Origin: Burkholderiales bacterium | GTDB lineage: Bacteria; Pseudomonadota; Gammaproteobacteria; Burkholderiales; Casimicrobiaceae | Length of the DNA stretch: 64,000 nt | Reading direction: 5' to 3' | NCBI GenBank assembly: GCA_905339295.1 | Contig: CAJPFI010000009.1 | Location: 124,001 to 188,000 of the forward strand | Shown: positions 1-8,975 of the stretch, piece after piece | Layout of the letters: every line of letters starts with the position of its first letter | Numbering within the stretch: position 1 is the first letter of the stretch | Translations under genes and position numbers: made by a program | The notes under the pieces: model-generated | The model's database searches: none | The model's input: the letters and a program-made list of their open reading frames with translations, nothing else | What the model was told of the DNA's origin: nothing

Positions 1-42
1 CGTGCGGCCGACCGACCGCGCGGAGTCCGGCGTGGCCGCACG
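1..42. repeat. inverted repeat upstream of the liu-type operon
   Basis: Perfect 9-bp arms (1-9 and 34-42, CGTGCGGCC/GGCCGCACG) enclose a 24-nt loop just upstream of the first gene. No T-tract follows. It could be the terminator of a gene outside the window or an operator; the window edge prevents a decision. Confidence 0.35.
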
Positions 43-68
43 AACGGCCGGCGCCGCGAGGTGACGCG

Positions 69-1202
69 ATGCTGCTGAACGACGAGCAGAAGCTGGTCCG
101 CGACACGATGCGCGCCTTCGCGCAGGAGCGGCTCGCGCCCAACGCCGCGCGCTGGGACCGCGAGCACCATTTCCCGCGCGACGAGCTCCGCGCGCTGGGC
201 GCGCTGGGCGCGATGGGCGTCGTCGTGCCCGACCGGTGGGGCGGCGCGGGGCTCGACTACGTCTCGCTCGCCGTGACCCTCGAGGAGATCGCCGCGGGCG
301 ACGGCTCGACCAGCACGATCGTGAGCGTGCAGAATTCGGTCGTGTGCGGCCCGATCCACGCGTTCGGCAACGACGCGCAGCGCGCGGCGTACCTCGTCCC
401 GCTCGCGCGCGGCGAGAAGCTCGGCTGCTTCTGCCTGACCGAGCCGCACGTCGGGTCGGACGCGGGGGCGATCGCGATGCGCGCCGAGCGCGACGGCGGC
501 GATTACGTGCTGAACGGCGTCAAGCAGTTCATCACGACGGGCGCGAACGCCGACCTGGCCGTCGTGTTCGCGGTGACCGACCGCGCGGCCGGCAAGAAGG
601 GGATCTCCGCGTTCGTCGTCGAGACCGGCACGCCCGGCTTCGTCGTCGCGCGCGTCGAGGAGAAGCTGGGGCAGCGGGCCTCGGACACCGCGCAGATCGT
701 GTTCGAGAACTGCCGCGTGCCCGCCGGAAACCGCCTGGGCGACGAAGGGCAGGGCTACCGGATCGCGCTCGCGAACCTCGAGGCCGGGCGCATCGGCATC
801 GCGTCGCAGGCGATCGGCATGGCGCGCGCGGCCTTCACGGCGGCGCTCGCCTACGCGCGCGAGCGCGTCGCGTTCGGCAGGCCGATCGCCGAGCACCAGG
901 CGGTGGGTTTCCGCCTCGCCGACATGGCGGTCGAGATCGAGGCGGCGCGGCAGCTCGCCTGGCACGCCGCGGCGCTGCGCGATGCGGGCGAGCCGTGCCT
1001 CAGCGAGGCCTCGATGGCGAAGCTCTTCGCGTCCGAGATGGCCGAGCGCGTCTGCTCCGCGGCGATCCAGGTGCACGGCGGCTACGGCTACGTCGCGGAT
1101 TTCCCGGTCGAGCGCATCTACCGCGACGTGCGCGTGTGCCAGATCTACGAGGGGACGAGCGACATCCAGCGGCTGGTGATCAGTCGCGCGCTCGCGGCGT
1201 GA
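69..1202 (+). CDS. acyl-CoA dehydrogenase, short-chain type
   Basis: A 377-residue FAD-dependent acyl-CoA dehydrogenase, expected to oxidise an acyl-CoA to the 2-enoyl-CoA and pass electrons to ETF. It has the usual N-terminal helical domain, a middle domain with the FCLTEPHVGSDAG signature and a C-terminal domain ending in YEGTSDIQR. Glu361 in that motif sits where short-chain and butyryl-CoA dehydrogenases keep their catalytic base. Isovaleryl-CoA dehydrogenases use a Glu elsewhere and normally lack one here, so despite its place at the head of a leucine-degradation operon this is probably not a canonical LiuA. The start has a strong Shine-Dalgarno (GAGGTGA). The next gene begins 13 bp downstream. 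Confidence 0.93.
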   Translation: MLLNDEQKLVRDTMRAFAQERLAPNAARWDREHHFPRDELRALGALGAMGVVVPDRWGGAGLDYVSLAVTLEEIAAGDGSTSTIVSVQNSVVCGPIHAFGNDAQRAAYLVPLARGEKLGCFCLTEPHVGSDAGAIAMRAERDGGDYVLNGVKQFITTGANADLAVVFAVTDRAAGKKGISAFVVETGTPGFVVARVEEKLGQRASDTAQIVFENCRVPAGNRLGDEGQGYRIALANLEAGRIGIASQAIGMARAAFTAALAYARERVAFGRPIAEHQAVGFRLADMAVEIEAARQLAWHAAALRDAGEPCLSEASMAKLFASEMAERVCSAAIQVHGGYGYVADFPVERIYRDVRVCQIYEGTSDIQRLVISRALAA

Positions 1203-1215
1203 GCGGAGGGATCGA

Positions 1216-2220
1216 ATGGCCTCACCGATCGAATTCTGGTTCGACTTCAGTTCGCCCTACGGCTACCTCGCCGCGCAGCGGATCGAGGCGCTGGCGGCGC
1301 GCCACGGCCGCGAGGTCGACTGGCGCCCGATGCTGCTCGGCGTCGCGTTCAAGGTCGCCGGCACCGCGCCGCTGACCGAGGTCCCGTTGAAGGGCGACTA
1401 CTCGAAGCGCGACTTCGAGCGGAGCGCGCGCTTCCACGGCATCGACGGGTTCCGCCTGCCGTCGAGGTTTCCGATCGCGAGCCAGGCACCGGCGCGTATC
1501 CTCCTGTGGGCGAAGTCGCGCGACCCTGCGTCGGCGGCGCGCGTCGCGAAGGCGATGCTGCGCGCGTACTGGGTCGAGGACCGCGACATCTCGAACGCAG
1601 ACGTCGCCGCCGCGGCGGCGGCCACGGCAGGCGTCGACGTCGCGCTCGCGCGCGCCGCGGTCGACGACCCGGCGTGGAAGGACGCGCTGAAGCGCGAGGT
1701 CGACGCGGGACTTGCGCGTGGCGTCTTCGGCTCGCCGTTCGTCATCGCCGACGGCGAACCGTTCTGGGGCCTCGACCGCTTCGACCAGCTCGACTGGTCG
1801 CTCGCCTCCGCCGCGACGGCCGAGGGGCGCGTGCGCGCGGTGTCGCACGTCCGCCTCGTCGTCGCCGACCTGCCGGGCGCGATCGCGTTCTATCGCGACG
1901 TGCTGGGCCTGAAGCTCGCCGTGGACGCGCCGGGCGTCTATGCCGAGTTCGACACGCCGGGCGCGCGCCTCGCGCTGGTGAGCGAGGCGACGATGGGCGC
2001 GGTCGTCGGGCGACCGGCACCGCGCGCGGGCGACGCGGTCGTGGTCTGCCTGCGCGTCGACGACGTCGACGCGGCCGCCGCGCGGGTGACGTCGCGCGGC
2101 GCGACGCTGGTCCGCGAGCCGCACGACCAGCCGGCATGGCTCCAGCGCGTCGCCCACCTGCGCGACCCGGCCGGCAATCTCGTCGAGCTGTGGACGCGAC
2201 TCGCCCCGTCCTCCCGCTGA
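1216..2220 (+). CDS. 2-hydroxychromene-2-carboxylate isomerase fused to a VOC/glyoxalase domain
   Basis: A 334-residue two-domain protein. Residues 1 to about 197 match the DsbA-like HCCA isomerase/kappa-GST family: it opens with FWFDFSSPYGYLAAQR, where the Ser before Pro is the expected glutathione-activating residue, and has ARGVFGSPFVIADGEPFWG near the end. Residues about 208-328 form a vicinal-oxygen-chelate domain (SHVRLVVADLPGAIAFYRDVLGLKL ... NLVELWTR). The isomerase alone is usually about 200 residues, so this is a genuine fusion with no stop between the parts. GGAGGG precedes the ATG. It lies between an acyl-CoA dehydrogenase and a GST, which suggests glutathione-linked chemistry; the substrate is unknown. 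Confidence 0.88.
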   Translation: MASPIEFWFDFSSPYGYLAAQRIEALAARHGREVDWRPMLLGVAFKVAGTAPLTEVPLKGDYSKRDFERSARFHGIDGFRLPSRFPIASQAPARILLWAKSRDPASAARVAKAMLRAYWVEDRDISNADVAAAAAATAGVDVALARAAVDDPAWKDALKREVDAGLARGVFGSPFVIADGEPFWGLDRFDQLDWSLASAATAEGRVRAVSHVRLVVADLPGAIAFYRDVLGLKLAVDAPGVYAEFDTPGARLALVSEATMGAVVGRPAPRAGDAVVVCLRVDDVDAAAARVTSRGATLVREPHDQPAWLQRVAHLRDPAGNLVELWTRLAPSSR

Positions 2221-2230
2221 GGCGTCGTCC

Positions 2231-2863
2231 GTGGCCGAGTACACGCTCCACTGCTTCGCCCAGTCCGGCAATGCGTACAAGCCGGCGCTCGCGCTCGAGC
2301 TCGCCCAGGCCGACTGGACGCCGCGCTTCGTCGACTACTTCGGCGGCGAGACGAGGTCGCCCGCGTACCGCGCGGTCAACGTGATGGGCGAAGTCCCGGT
2401 GCTCGAGCACCGCGGCCGCACGCTCACGCAATCCGGCGTGATCCTCGACTACCTCGCGGGCACGCTCGGCCGCTTCGGCGCGGCGGACGACGACGAGCGA
2501 CGCGAGATCCTGCGCTGGCTGCTGTGGGACAACCACAAGCTCACGAGCTACACCGCGACCTACCGCTTCATGCGCGCGCTCTCGAAGGACCCGGACCCGG
2601 GCGCGATGGCCGAGTTCGGGAAACGCGCGCGCGCCGCGTGGGCCGTCCTCGACGCGCATCTCTCGGGGCGCCGCTACGTCGTCGGCGAGCGCCTGACGAT
2701 CGCCGACCTGTCGCTCTGCGCCTACCTGTTCTGGGACGACGAGATCGGGGTAGACTGGGCCGCGTTCCCGGCGATCGAGGCGTGGCTCGCGCGGATCCGG
2801 GCCGAGCCGCGCTGGAAGCACCCCTACGCGCTGATGCCGGGCCATCCGCGTCCCCGATCCTAG
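2231..2863 (+). CDS. glutathione S-transferase family protein
   Basis: A 210-residue cytosolic GST. The N-terminal thioredoxin-like domain carries NVMGEVPVLEHRGRTLTQSGVILDYLA, with the cis-Pro (VPVL) and the glutathione-contacting Gln-Ser pair. The all-alpha C-terminal domain contains the GERLTIADLSLCAYL helix motif. It starts 10 bp after the isomerase/VOC fusion and ends 9 bp before mccB, so all three are probably co-transcribed. The substrate cannot be told from sequence; the adjacent isomerase and VOC domains also belong to glutathione-using or glyoxalase-like families. Confidence 0.9.
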   Translation: MAEYTLHCFAQSGNAYKPALALELAQADWTPRFVDYFGGETRSPAYRAVNVMGEVPVLEHRGRTLTQSGVILDYLAGTLGRFGAADDDERREILRWLLWDNHKLTSYTATYRFMRALSKDPDPGAMAEFGKRARAAWAVLDAHLSGRRYVVGERLTIADLSLCAYLFWDDEIGVDWAAFPAIEAWLARIRAEPRWKHPYALMPGHPRPRS

Positions 2864-2872
2864 CGTCGCCCC

Positions 2873-4480
2873 ATGCCCGTCATCGAGAGCAGGCTCGACC
2901 CGCGCGCCCCGGCCTTCGCGAGCAACCGCGAGGCGATGGCGGCGCTCGTCCGCGACCTCCGCGCGACGGTCGCCGAGGTCGAGCAGGGGGGCGGCGAGGC
3001 CGCGTGCGCGAAGCACGTCGCGCGCGGCAAGCTCCTGCCGCGCGAGCGCATCCGCGCGCTGGTCGACCCCGGCAGCCCGTTCCTCGAGTTCTCGCAGCTC
3101 GCCGCCTGGGGCATGTACGACGACACGATCTCGGCGGCCGGGATCCTCACCGGCGTGGGGCGGATCGCGGGCCGCGAGTGCGTCGTCGTGTGCAACGATG
3201 CGACCGTCAAGGGCGGCACCTACTATCCGCTGACGGTGAAGAAGCACGTGCGCGCGCAGGAGATCGCGCGCGAGAACAGGCTGCCGTGCATCTACCTCGT
3301 CGACTCGGGCGGCGCGAACCTGCCCAACCAGACCGAGGTGTTCCCGGACCGCGATCACTTCGGCCGCATCTTCTACAACCAGGCGACGATGTCGTCGGAG
3401 GGCGTGCCGCAGATCGCGGCGGTGATGGGGTCGTGCACGGCCGGCGGCGCGTACGTCCCGGCGATGGCGGACGAGTCGATCATCGTGCGCGAGCAGGGGA
3501 CGATCTTCCTCGGCGGGCCGCCGCTGGTGAAGGCCGCGACCGGCGAGATCGTCACCGCCGAGGACCTGGGCGGCGCGGACGTGCACACGCGCATTTCGGG
3601 CGTGGCCGACCACTTCGCGCTCAACGACCATCACGCGCTGGCGATCGTGCGATCGATCGTCGCGAAGCTCGAGCCGCCACGACGCGCGGCGGTCGAGACG
3701 TTCGCGCCCGCCGATCCGAAGTACGCGCCCGACGAGCTCTACGGCGTGATCAACGCCGACATCCGCAAGCCCTACGACGTGCGCGAGGTGATCGCGCGCA
3801 TCGTCGACGGGAGCGAGCTCGACGAGTTCAAGGCGCGCTACGGCACGACGCTCGTCACCGGGTTCGCCCGCCTGTGGGGCTATCCGGTCGGGATCGTCGC
3901 GAACAACGGCGTGCTCTTCGGCGAGTCGGCGCAGAAGGGCGCGCATTTCATCGAGCTGTGCTGCCAGCGCGGCGTCCCGCTCGTGTTCCTGCAGAACGTC
4001 ACCGGCTTCATGGTCGGCAGGAAGTACGAGGCGGGCGGCATCGCGAGGGACGGGGCGAAGATGGTCGCGGCCGTGTCGTGCGCGCAGGTCCCGAAGTTCA
4101 CCGTGATCATCGGCGGCAGCTACGGCGCGGGCAACTACGGGATGTGCGGGCGCGCGTTCGGCCCGCGCTTCCTGTGGATGTGGCCGAACGCGCGCATCTC
4201 GGTGATGGGCGGCGAGCAGGCCGCGACCGTGCTCGCGACGATCCGCCGCGACGCGGTCGAGGCGAAGGGCGGCGCGTGGAGCGCCGAGGAGGAGGAGGCG
4301 TTCAAGGCGCCGATCCGCGCGCGGTACGATCGCGAGGGCCATCCGTACTACGCCAGCGCCCGCGTGTGGGACGACGGCGTCATCGATCCGGCCGACACGC
4401 GGCGCGTGCTCGCGCTCGCGATCTCGGCGTCGCTCAACCGGCCGATCCCGCCCACGCGGTTCGGCGTGTTCAGGATGTAG
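2873..4480 (+). CDS. mccB: 3-methylcrotonyl-CoA carboxylase, carboxyltransferase (beta) subunit
   Basis: A 535-residue carboxyltransferase that moves CO2 from carboxybiotin to 3-methylcrotonyl-CoA, step two after dehydrogenation in leucine degradation. Both crotonase-like halves are visible: an N half with [16 protein letters not shown] and [20 protein letters not shown], and a C half with [19 protein letters not shown] and the [20 protein letters not shown] acyl-CoA loop. The GMCGRA and YEAGGI motifs and the 535-residue length fit MccB (LiuB) better than propionyl- or geranyl-CoA carboxylase. Its alpha partner is at 6055, separated by the hydratase and a DUF4126 gene. Confidence 0.95.
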   Translation: MPVIESRLDPRAPAFASNREAMAALVRDLRATVAEVEQGGGEAACAKHVARGKLLPRERIRALVDPGSPFLEFSQLAAWGMYDDTISAAGILTGVGRIAGRECVVVCNDATVKGGTYYPLTVKKHVRAQEIARENRLPCIYLVDSGGANLPNQTEVFPDRDHFGRIFYNQATMSSEGVPQIAAVMGSCTAGGAYVPAMADESIIVREQGTIFLGGPPLVKAATGEIVTAEDLGGADVHTRISGVADHFALNDHHALAIVRSIVAKLEPPRRAAVETFAPADPKYAPDELYGVINADIRKPYDVREVIARIVDGSELDEFKARYGTTLVTGFARLWGYPVGIVANNGVLFGESAQKGAHFIELCCQRGVPLVFLQNVTGFMVGRKYEAGGIARDGAKMVAAVSCAQVPKFTVIIGGSYGAGNYGMCGRAFGPRFLWMWPNARISVMGGEQAATVLATIRRDAVEAKGGAWSAEEEEAFKAPIRARYDREGHPYYASARVWDDGVIDPADTRRVLALAISASLNRPIPPTRFGVFRM

Positions 4481-4487
4481 GAGCCGC

Positions 4488-5345
4488 ATGGCAACGAGAA
4501 AGAAGCCGGCCGGCGGCGCGGCCCCGGCGCGCGCGCCAAGGACGATCGAGGTCGTCCGGCGGGAGGGCGTGGCCCTGATCGGGCTCATGCGCCCCGAGGT
4601 GCGAAACGCGTTCGACGAGACGATGATCGCCGAGCTCACCGCGAGCGTGCGCGATGCGGGCGCCGACCCCGACGTGCGCGCGGTCCTGCTGCACGGCGCC
4701 GGGCCGACCTTCTGCGCCGGCGCGGACCTCGACTGGATGAAGCGGATGGCGGGGTACGGTCGCGCCGAGAACCTCGCCGACGCGAACGCGCTCGCCGCGA
4801 TGCTGGCCGTGATCGCGACCTGCCCGAAGCCGACGATTGCGGCCGTGCACGGGCCGGCGTACGGCGGCGGGGTCGGGTTGATCGCGTGCTGCGACATCGC
4901 CGTCGGCGCGAGCGACGCGACGTTCGCGCTCTCCGAGGCGAAGCTCGGCCTGATCCCCGCGACGATCGGCCCGTACGTCGTCGCCGCGATCGGCGAGCGC
5001 CAGGCGCGGCGCTACTTCCTGACCGGCGAGGCGTTCACCGCCGCCGAGGCCTACCGGATCGGCCTGCTGCACGACATCGTGCTGCCCGCCGAGCTCGACA
5101 CGCGCGTGAACGAGCTGCTCGGCGCGCTGCTGGTCGCGGGCCCGGGCGCGCAGCGCGAGGCGAAGGCGCTGATCCGGGCGATCGCCCACCGGCCGATCGA
5201 CGCGAGCGTGATCGCGGACACGGCCGAGCGGATCGCGGCGGTCCGCGCGTCGGACGAGGCGCGCGAAGGCATCGCCGCGTTCCTCGGCAAGCGCTCGCCG
5301 GCGTGGGTGCCCGCGACGCTGCGGACGCGGAAGGCCGGGCGGTGA
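4488..5345 (+). CDS. enoyl-CoA hydratase/isomerase, probable methylglutaconyl-CoA hydratase
   Basis: A 285-residue crotonase. FCAGADLDWMKRM gives the first oxyanion-hole segment and HGPAYGGGVGLIACCDIAVG the second; SEAKLGLIPATIGPYV is the typical third block. The CAGADLDWM form and position between mccB and mccA fit LiuC, which hydrates 3-methylglutaconyl-CoA to HMG-CoA. The first 20 or so residues (Ala/Lys/Pro-rich) extend beyond the usual start, and the fold begins around IEVVRREGVALIGL. A later start is possible, but no convincing alternative ATG is seen. Spacing to mccB is 7 bp. Confidence 0.9.
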   Translation: MATRKKPAGGAAPARAPRTIEVVRREGVALIGLMRPEVRNAFDETMIAELTASVRDAGADPDVRAVLLHGAGPTFCAGADLDWMKRMAGYGRAENLADANALAAMLAVIATCPKPTIAAVHGPAYGGGVGLIACCDIAVGASDATFALSEAKLGLIPATIGPYVVAAIGERQARRYFLTGEAFTAAEAYRIGLLHDIVLPAELDTRVNELLGALLVAGPGAQREAKALIRAIAHRPIDASVIADTAERIAAVRASDEAREGIAAFLGKRSPAWVPATLRTRKAGR

Positions 5346-5358
5346 CGACGGCGACGCG

Positions 5359-6003
5359 ATGACCGCCGACCCTTCCTTCGACGTGTGGCAGCTCGTCGCG
5401 ATCGCGGCGGCGCTGGGCTGGGCCTCCGGCATCCGTCTCTACGCGGTGCTGTTCATCGTCGGCGGGCTGGGCTACCTCGGCTGGGTGCCGCTGCCCGGCG
5501 GGCTGTCGGCGCTGACGCATCCGTACGTGCTGGCGGCCTCCGGCTTCATGTTCGCGGTCGAGTTCTTCACCGACAAGATTCCGGGCATCGACACGCTGTG
5601 GGACACGGTGCAGACGTTCGTGCGCATCCCGGCCGGCGCCGCGCTCGCCGCGAGCGTCTTCGGCGACGGCTCCGCCGCGACCGCGCTCGCTGCGGCGATC
5701 CTCGGCGGCACGCTCGCCGCCGGCAGCCATTTCACCAAGACCGGCAGCCGGATCGCGATCAACGCGTCGCCCGAGCCGTTCTCGAACTGGGCGGCGTCGT
5801 TCGGCGAGGATCTCGCGGTGGGCGTCGTGCTGTGGCTCGCGTGGGAGTACCCGTACGTCGCGCTCGCCGTGATCCTGCTCCTCGTGCTTCTGATGATCTG
5901 GCTGATCCCGAAGGTGGCGCGCCTGATCCGGCGGCTGTTCGACCGGCTCGCCGGACTCGGGAACGCGGGATCGCAGCCGCGCCGCGGCGGCGGGGCGCCG
6001 TGA
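5359..6003 (+). CDS. DUF4126 membrane protein
   Basis: A 214-residue integral membrane protein of the DUF4126 family, function unknown. Hydrophobic stretches include residues about 10-40 (IAAALGWASGIRLYAVLFIVGG), about 50-70 and about 155-180 (LAVGVVLWLAWEYPYVALAVILLLVLL), with a short basic C-terminal tail. It is inserted between liuC- and liuD-type genes with a 13-bp gap on the 5' side and 51 bp before mccA. It is therefore probably transcribed with them, although nothing in the sequence links it to leucine metabolism. Confidence 0.8.
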   Translation: MTADPSFDVWQLVAIAAALGWASGIRLYAVLFIVGGLGYLGWVPLPGGLSALTHPYVLAASGFMFAVEFFTDKIPGIDTLWDTVQTFVRIPAGAALAASVFGDGSAATALAAAILGGTLAAGSHFTKTGSRIAINASPEPFSNWAASFGEDLAVGVVLWLAWEYPYVALAVILLLVLLMIWLIPKVARLIRRLFDRLAGLGNAGSQPRRGGGAP

Positions 6004-6054
6004 GCGGCGCTCCGGGCGTCGCCGCGCGGGAACCGGTCTCCGGGAGCGCGTGAC

Positions 6055-8052
6055 GTGTTCACGAAGATCCTGATCGCGAATCGCGGCGAGATCGCCTGCC
6101 GCGTCGCGCGCACCGCGCGACGCCTGGGCATCCGCACCGTGGCGGTCTATTCGGACGCGGACGCGGGCGCCGCGCACGTCGCCGCGTGCGACGAGGCGTT
6201 CCGGCTCGGCCCGCCACCGCCGCGTGCGAGTTACCTCGACGGCAGACGCATCCTCGAGATCGCGCGCGCGAGCGGCGCGCAGGCGATCCATCCGGGCTAC
6301 GGATTCCTGTCGGAGAATGGGCCGTTCGCTCGGGCCTGCGCCGAGGCCGGCGTCGAGTTCGTAGGACCTCCTCCCGACGCGATCGCGGCGATGGGATCGA
6401 AGTCGGCGGCGAAGACGATCATGGGCCGGGCCGGCGTTCCGCTCGTGCCCGGCTACCACGGCGACGATCAGGATCCGGCGCGGCTCGAGAAGGAGGCCGC
6501 GCGCATCGGCTATCCGGTGCTGGTCAAGGCGAGCGCCGGCGGCGGCGGCAAGGGCATGAAGATCGTGCGCTCGGCCGGCGAGTTCGGCGACGCGCTCGCT
6601 TCCGCGCGGCGCGAGGCGCAGGCGGGCTTCGGCGACGATCGCGTGCTGCTCGAGAAGTACCTCTCGTCGCCGCGCCACATCGAGATCCAGGTGTTCGGCG
6701 ACCGGCACGGGCAGGTCGTCTCGCTGTTCGAGCGCGACTGCTCGGTGCAGCGCCGCCACCAGAAGGTGCTCGAGGAGGCGCCGGCGCCGGGAATGACGCC
6801 CGAGCGGCGCCGCGCGATGGGCGACGCCGCGGTCGCCGCGGCGCGGGCGATCGGCTACGTCGGCGCCGGCACCGTCGAGTTCATCGCCGAGCAGGACGGC
6901 GCGTTCTTCTTCATGGAGATGAACACGCGGCTGCAGGTCGAGCATCCGGTGACCGAGATGATCACCGGGCTCGACCTCGTCGAGTGGCAGTTGCGCGTCG
7001 CGGCGGGCGAGCGCCTGCCGCTCGCGCAGGACCGGCTCGCGATCCGCGGCCACGCGATCGAGGCGCGCCTCTACGCCGAGGACCCGGACCGCGGCTTCCT
7101 GCCTTCGATCGGCCGCATCGTCCACTGGCGCATGCCGGAGCCGTCGGACCGCGTGCGCGTCGACACCGGCTTCTCGAAGGGAGACGAGGTCTCGCCGCAT
7201 TACGACCCGATGCTCGCGAAGCTCATCGTCTGGGGCGAGGATCGCGAGCGTGCGCGCGCCACGCTGCTCGGCGCGCTGTCGGCATGCGAGGTTGCCGGCG
7301 TTTCGACCAACATCGCGTTCCTCGAGCGCATCGTCGCGCACGAGGCGTTCGCGACCGCGCGCCTGGACACCGGATTGATCGACAAGCACCGTGACGCGCT
7401 CGTCCCGGCGTCCGGGCGCGCCCCGTCGCACGCGCTCGTCGCGGCCGCGGTCGACGAGCTCGCGTCGGCGCGGCGGCCCTCCGCGGGCGGCGACGCGGAT
7501 CCGCATTCGCCCTGGCGCGACACGGACGCGTGGTGGACCAACAGCGCGCGCCACGCGGCGGTGTTCGCCTGGCAGGACGGGGACGAGCGCACCGAAGTGC
7601 GCCTTTCGGGGCCGCTCGACGCGCTCTCCGCCGAGATCGAAGGCAAGCGCATGGCGGCGCGCGTTGCCCGCACCGGCGACCGCTGGCTGGTCGACACGGG
7701 CAGCGAGCGCATCGCCGTGGCCGTCGTCCGCCAGGGCGAGGACCGCCACGTCTTCGCCCCCGGCGTGCGCCGCCGCCTGCGGCTGCTCGACCCGCTGGCT
7801 CACGCCGGCGAGGAGGAGCCGCATGCCGGCCACCTGGCCGCGCCGATGTCGGGCACCGTCGTCGCGGTGCCGGTCAAGGTCGGCGACCGTGTCGGGCGCG
7901 GCGCGCCGCTCGTCGTGCTCGAGGCGATGAAGATGGAGCACACGATCGTCGCGCCCGCGGCGGGCATCGTCACCGCGATCCACTTCGCGGTCGGCGAGCG
8001 CGTTCCGGAAGGCGCGGACCTGGTCGACCTCGAGGACCCTCCCGCGACGTGA
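6055..8052 (+). CDS. mccA: 3-methylcrotonyl-CoA carboxylase, biotin carboxylase/BCCP (alpha) subunit
   Basis: A 665-residue biotin-containing alpha subunit that carboxylates its own biotin with ATP and bicarbonate. It runs KILIANRGEIACRV, then the ATP-grasp loop GGGGKGMKIV, the MEMNTRLQVEHPVTE active-site motif, a linking domain, and a C-terminal biotinyl domain with EAMKMEHTI, whose Lys (about residue 626) is the biotin site. Length and MccB partnership support MCC over acetyl- or propionyl-CoA carboxylase. The start is GTG, preceded by GGGAGCG. The stop overlaps the next GTG start by 4 bp. Biotin can be supplied by the bio cluster in the same window. Confidence 0.95.
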   Translation: MFTKILIANRGEIACRVARTARRLGIRTVAVYSDADAGAAHVAACDEAFRLGPPPPRASYLDGRRILEIARASGAQAIHPGYGFLSENGPFARACAEAGVEFVGPPPDAIAAMGSKSAAKTIMGRAGVPLVPGYHGDDQDPARLEKEAARIGYPVLVKASAGGGGKGMKIVRSAGEFGDALASARREAQAGFGDDRVLLEKYLSSPRHIEIQVFGDRHGQVVSLFERDCSVQRRHQKVLEEAPAPGMTPERRRAMGDAAVAAARAIGYVGAGTVEFIAEQDGAFFFMEMNTRLQVEHPVTEMITGLDLVEWQLRVAAGERLPLAQDRLAIRGHAIEARLYAEDPDRGFLPSIGRIVHWRMPEPSDRVRVDTGFSKGDEVSPHYDPMLAKLIVWGEDRERARATLLGALSACEVAGVSTNIAFLERIVAHEAFATARLDTGLIDKHRDALVPASGRAPSHALVAAAVDELASARRPSAGGDADPHSPWRDTDAWWTNSARHAAVFAWQDGDERTEVRLSGPLDALSAEIEGKRMAARVARTGDRWLVDTGSERIAVAVVRQGEDRHVFAPGVRRRLRLLDPLAHAGEEEPHAGHLAAPMSGTVVAVPVKVGDRVGRGAPLVVLEAMKMEHTIVAPAAGIVTAIHFAVGERVPEGADLVDLEDPPAT

Positions 8053-8972
8053 ACGTGCTCCTCGCCGTCGCGCGCGGCACCGAACGCTGGCGCGACGCGT
8101 TCTCCTCGCGCCTGCCCGGCGCGACGATCCACGTCTGGCCGGCCGACGCGCCCCCCGAGGCCGATTACGCGCTCGTCTGGAAGCCGGACGCCGACGTCTT
8201 CCGGCGCGTGCGCGTGCGGCGCGCGATCTTCAACCTCGGCGCGGGCGTCGATGCGCTGCTCGCGGTGGAGAGCCTGCCCGCCGACGTGCCGGTGGTGCGG
8301 CTCGAGGACGCAGGGATGGCCGGGCAGATGGCGGAGTACGCGGTGCTCGCCGTTCTCCGGGAGTTCCGCGACGCGGATCACTACGTGCGCGCGCAGCGCG
8401 CCGGGCACTGGTCGCCCGCTCGCCGGCGGGACAGGGCGCGATTCGGCGTCGGCGTCCTTGGCGCCGGCGTCCTCGCGCAGGCGATCGTGCGAGCGCTCGC
8501 GCCGTTCGGCTTCCCGCTCGCGACGTGGAGCCGGTCCGCCCACGCGATCGAGGGCGCGGAATCGTTCGCCGGCCGCGCGGCGCTGCACGCGTTCCTCGCG
8601 CGCTCGCCGATGGTGATCGCGATCCTGCCGTCGACCGGGGAGACGCGCGGCCTCCTCGACGCCGAGGCGTTCGCCGCGATGCCGCCGGGCGCGCACGTGG
8701 TCAACGTCGGACGCGGCGACCTGATCGTCGATTCGGCGCTGATCGCGGCGCTCGATCGCGGGCACCTGGGCCATGCGACGCTCGACGTGTTCCGCGAGGA
8801 ACCGCTGCCGCCGGCGCATCCGTTCTGGCATCATTCCGGGATCACGATCACGCCGCACGTCTCCGCGGTCACGCTCGTCGGCGAGTCGGCCGCGCAGGTG
8901 GCCGCGAAGATCGCGACGCTGGAGCGTGGCGGGACGGTGAGCGGCATCGTCGACCGCGCGAGAGGATACTGA
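8049..8972 (+). CDS. D-2-hydroxyacid dehydrogenase, GhrA-like glyoxylate/hydroxypyruvate reductase
   Basis: A 307-residue NAD(P)H-dependent 2-ketoacid reductase. The nucleotide fold starts at GVLGAGVLAQAIVRAL; the catalytic Arg is in VNVGRGDLIVDSALI and the general-acid His in ITPHVSAVT, with a Glu in DVFREEPLP between them. The order and short catalytic domain match the GhrA branch. The GTG start overlaps the mccA stop (GTGA), showing translational coupling, and HMG-CoA lyase follows after 3 bp. Its role in a leucine operon is unclear; reduction of a 2-keto acid by-product or of glyoxylate is a guess. Confidence 0.88.
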   Translation: MNVLLAVARGTERWRDAFSSRLPGATIHVWPADAPPEADYALVWKPDADVFRRVRVRRAIFNLGAGVDALLAVESLPADVPVVRLEDAGMAGQMAEYAVLAVLREFRDADHYVRAQRAGHWSPARRRDRARFGVGVLGAGVLAQAIVRALAPFGFPLATWSRSAHAIEGAESFAGRAALHAFLARSPMVIAILPSTGETRGLLDAEAFAAMPPGAHVVNVGRGDLIVDSALIAALDRGHLGHATLDVFREEPLPPAHPFWHHSGITITPHVSAVTLVGESAAQVAAKIATLERGGTVSGIVDRARGY

Positions 8973-8975
8973 CCG

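Noticed and set aside
1742-4897. Very long open frame on the minus strand (over 1000 codons) opposite mccB and the hydratase
   Set aside because: It is an antisense shadow in very GC-rich DNA: Arg/Ala/His-rich low-complexity translation, no recognisable domain, and strong real genes on the plus strand. The same applies to other long antisense frames (5035-7983, 21932-23896, 51542-53494 and others).
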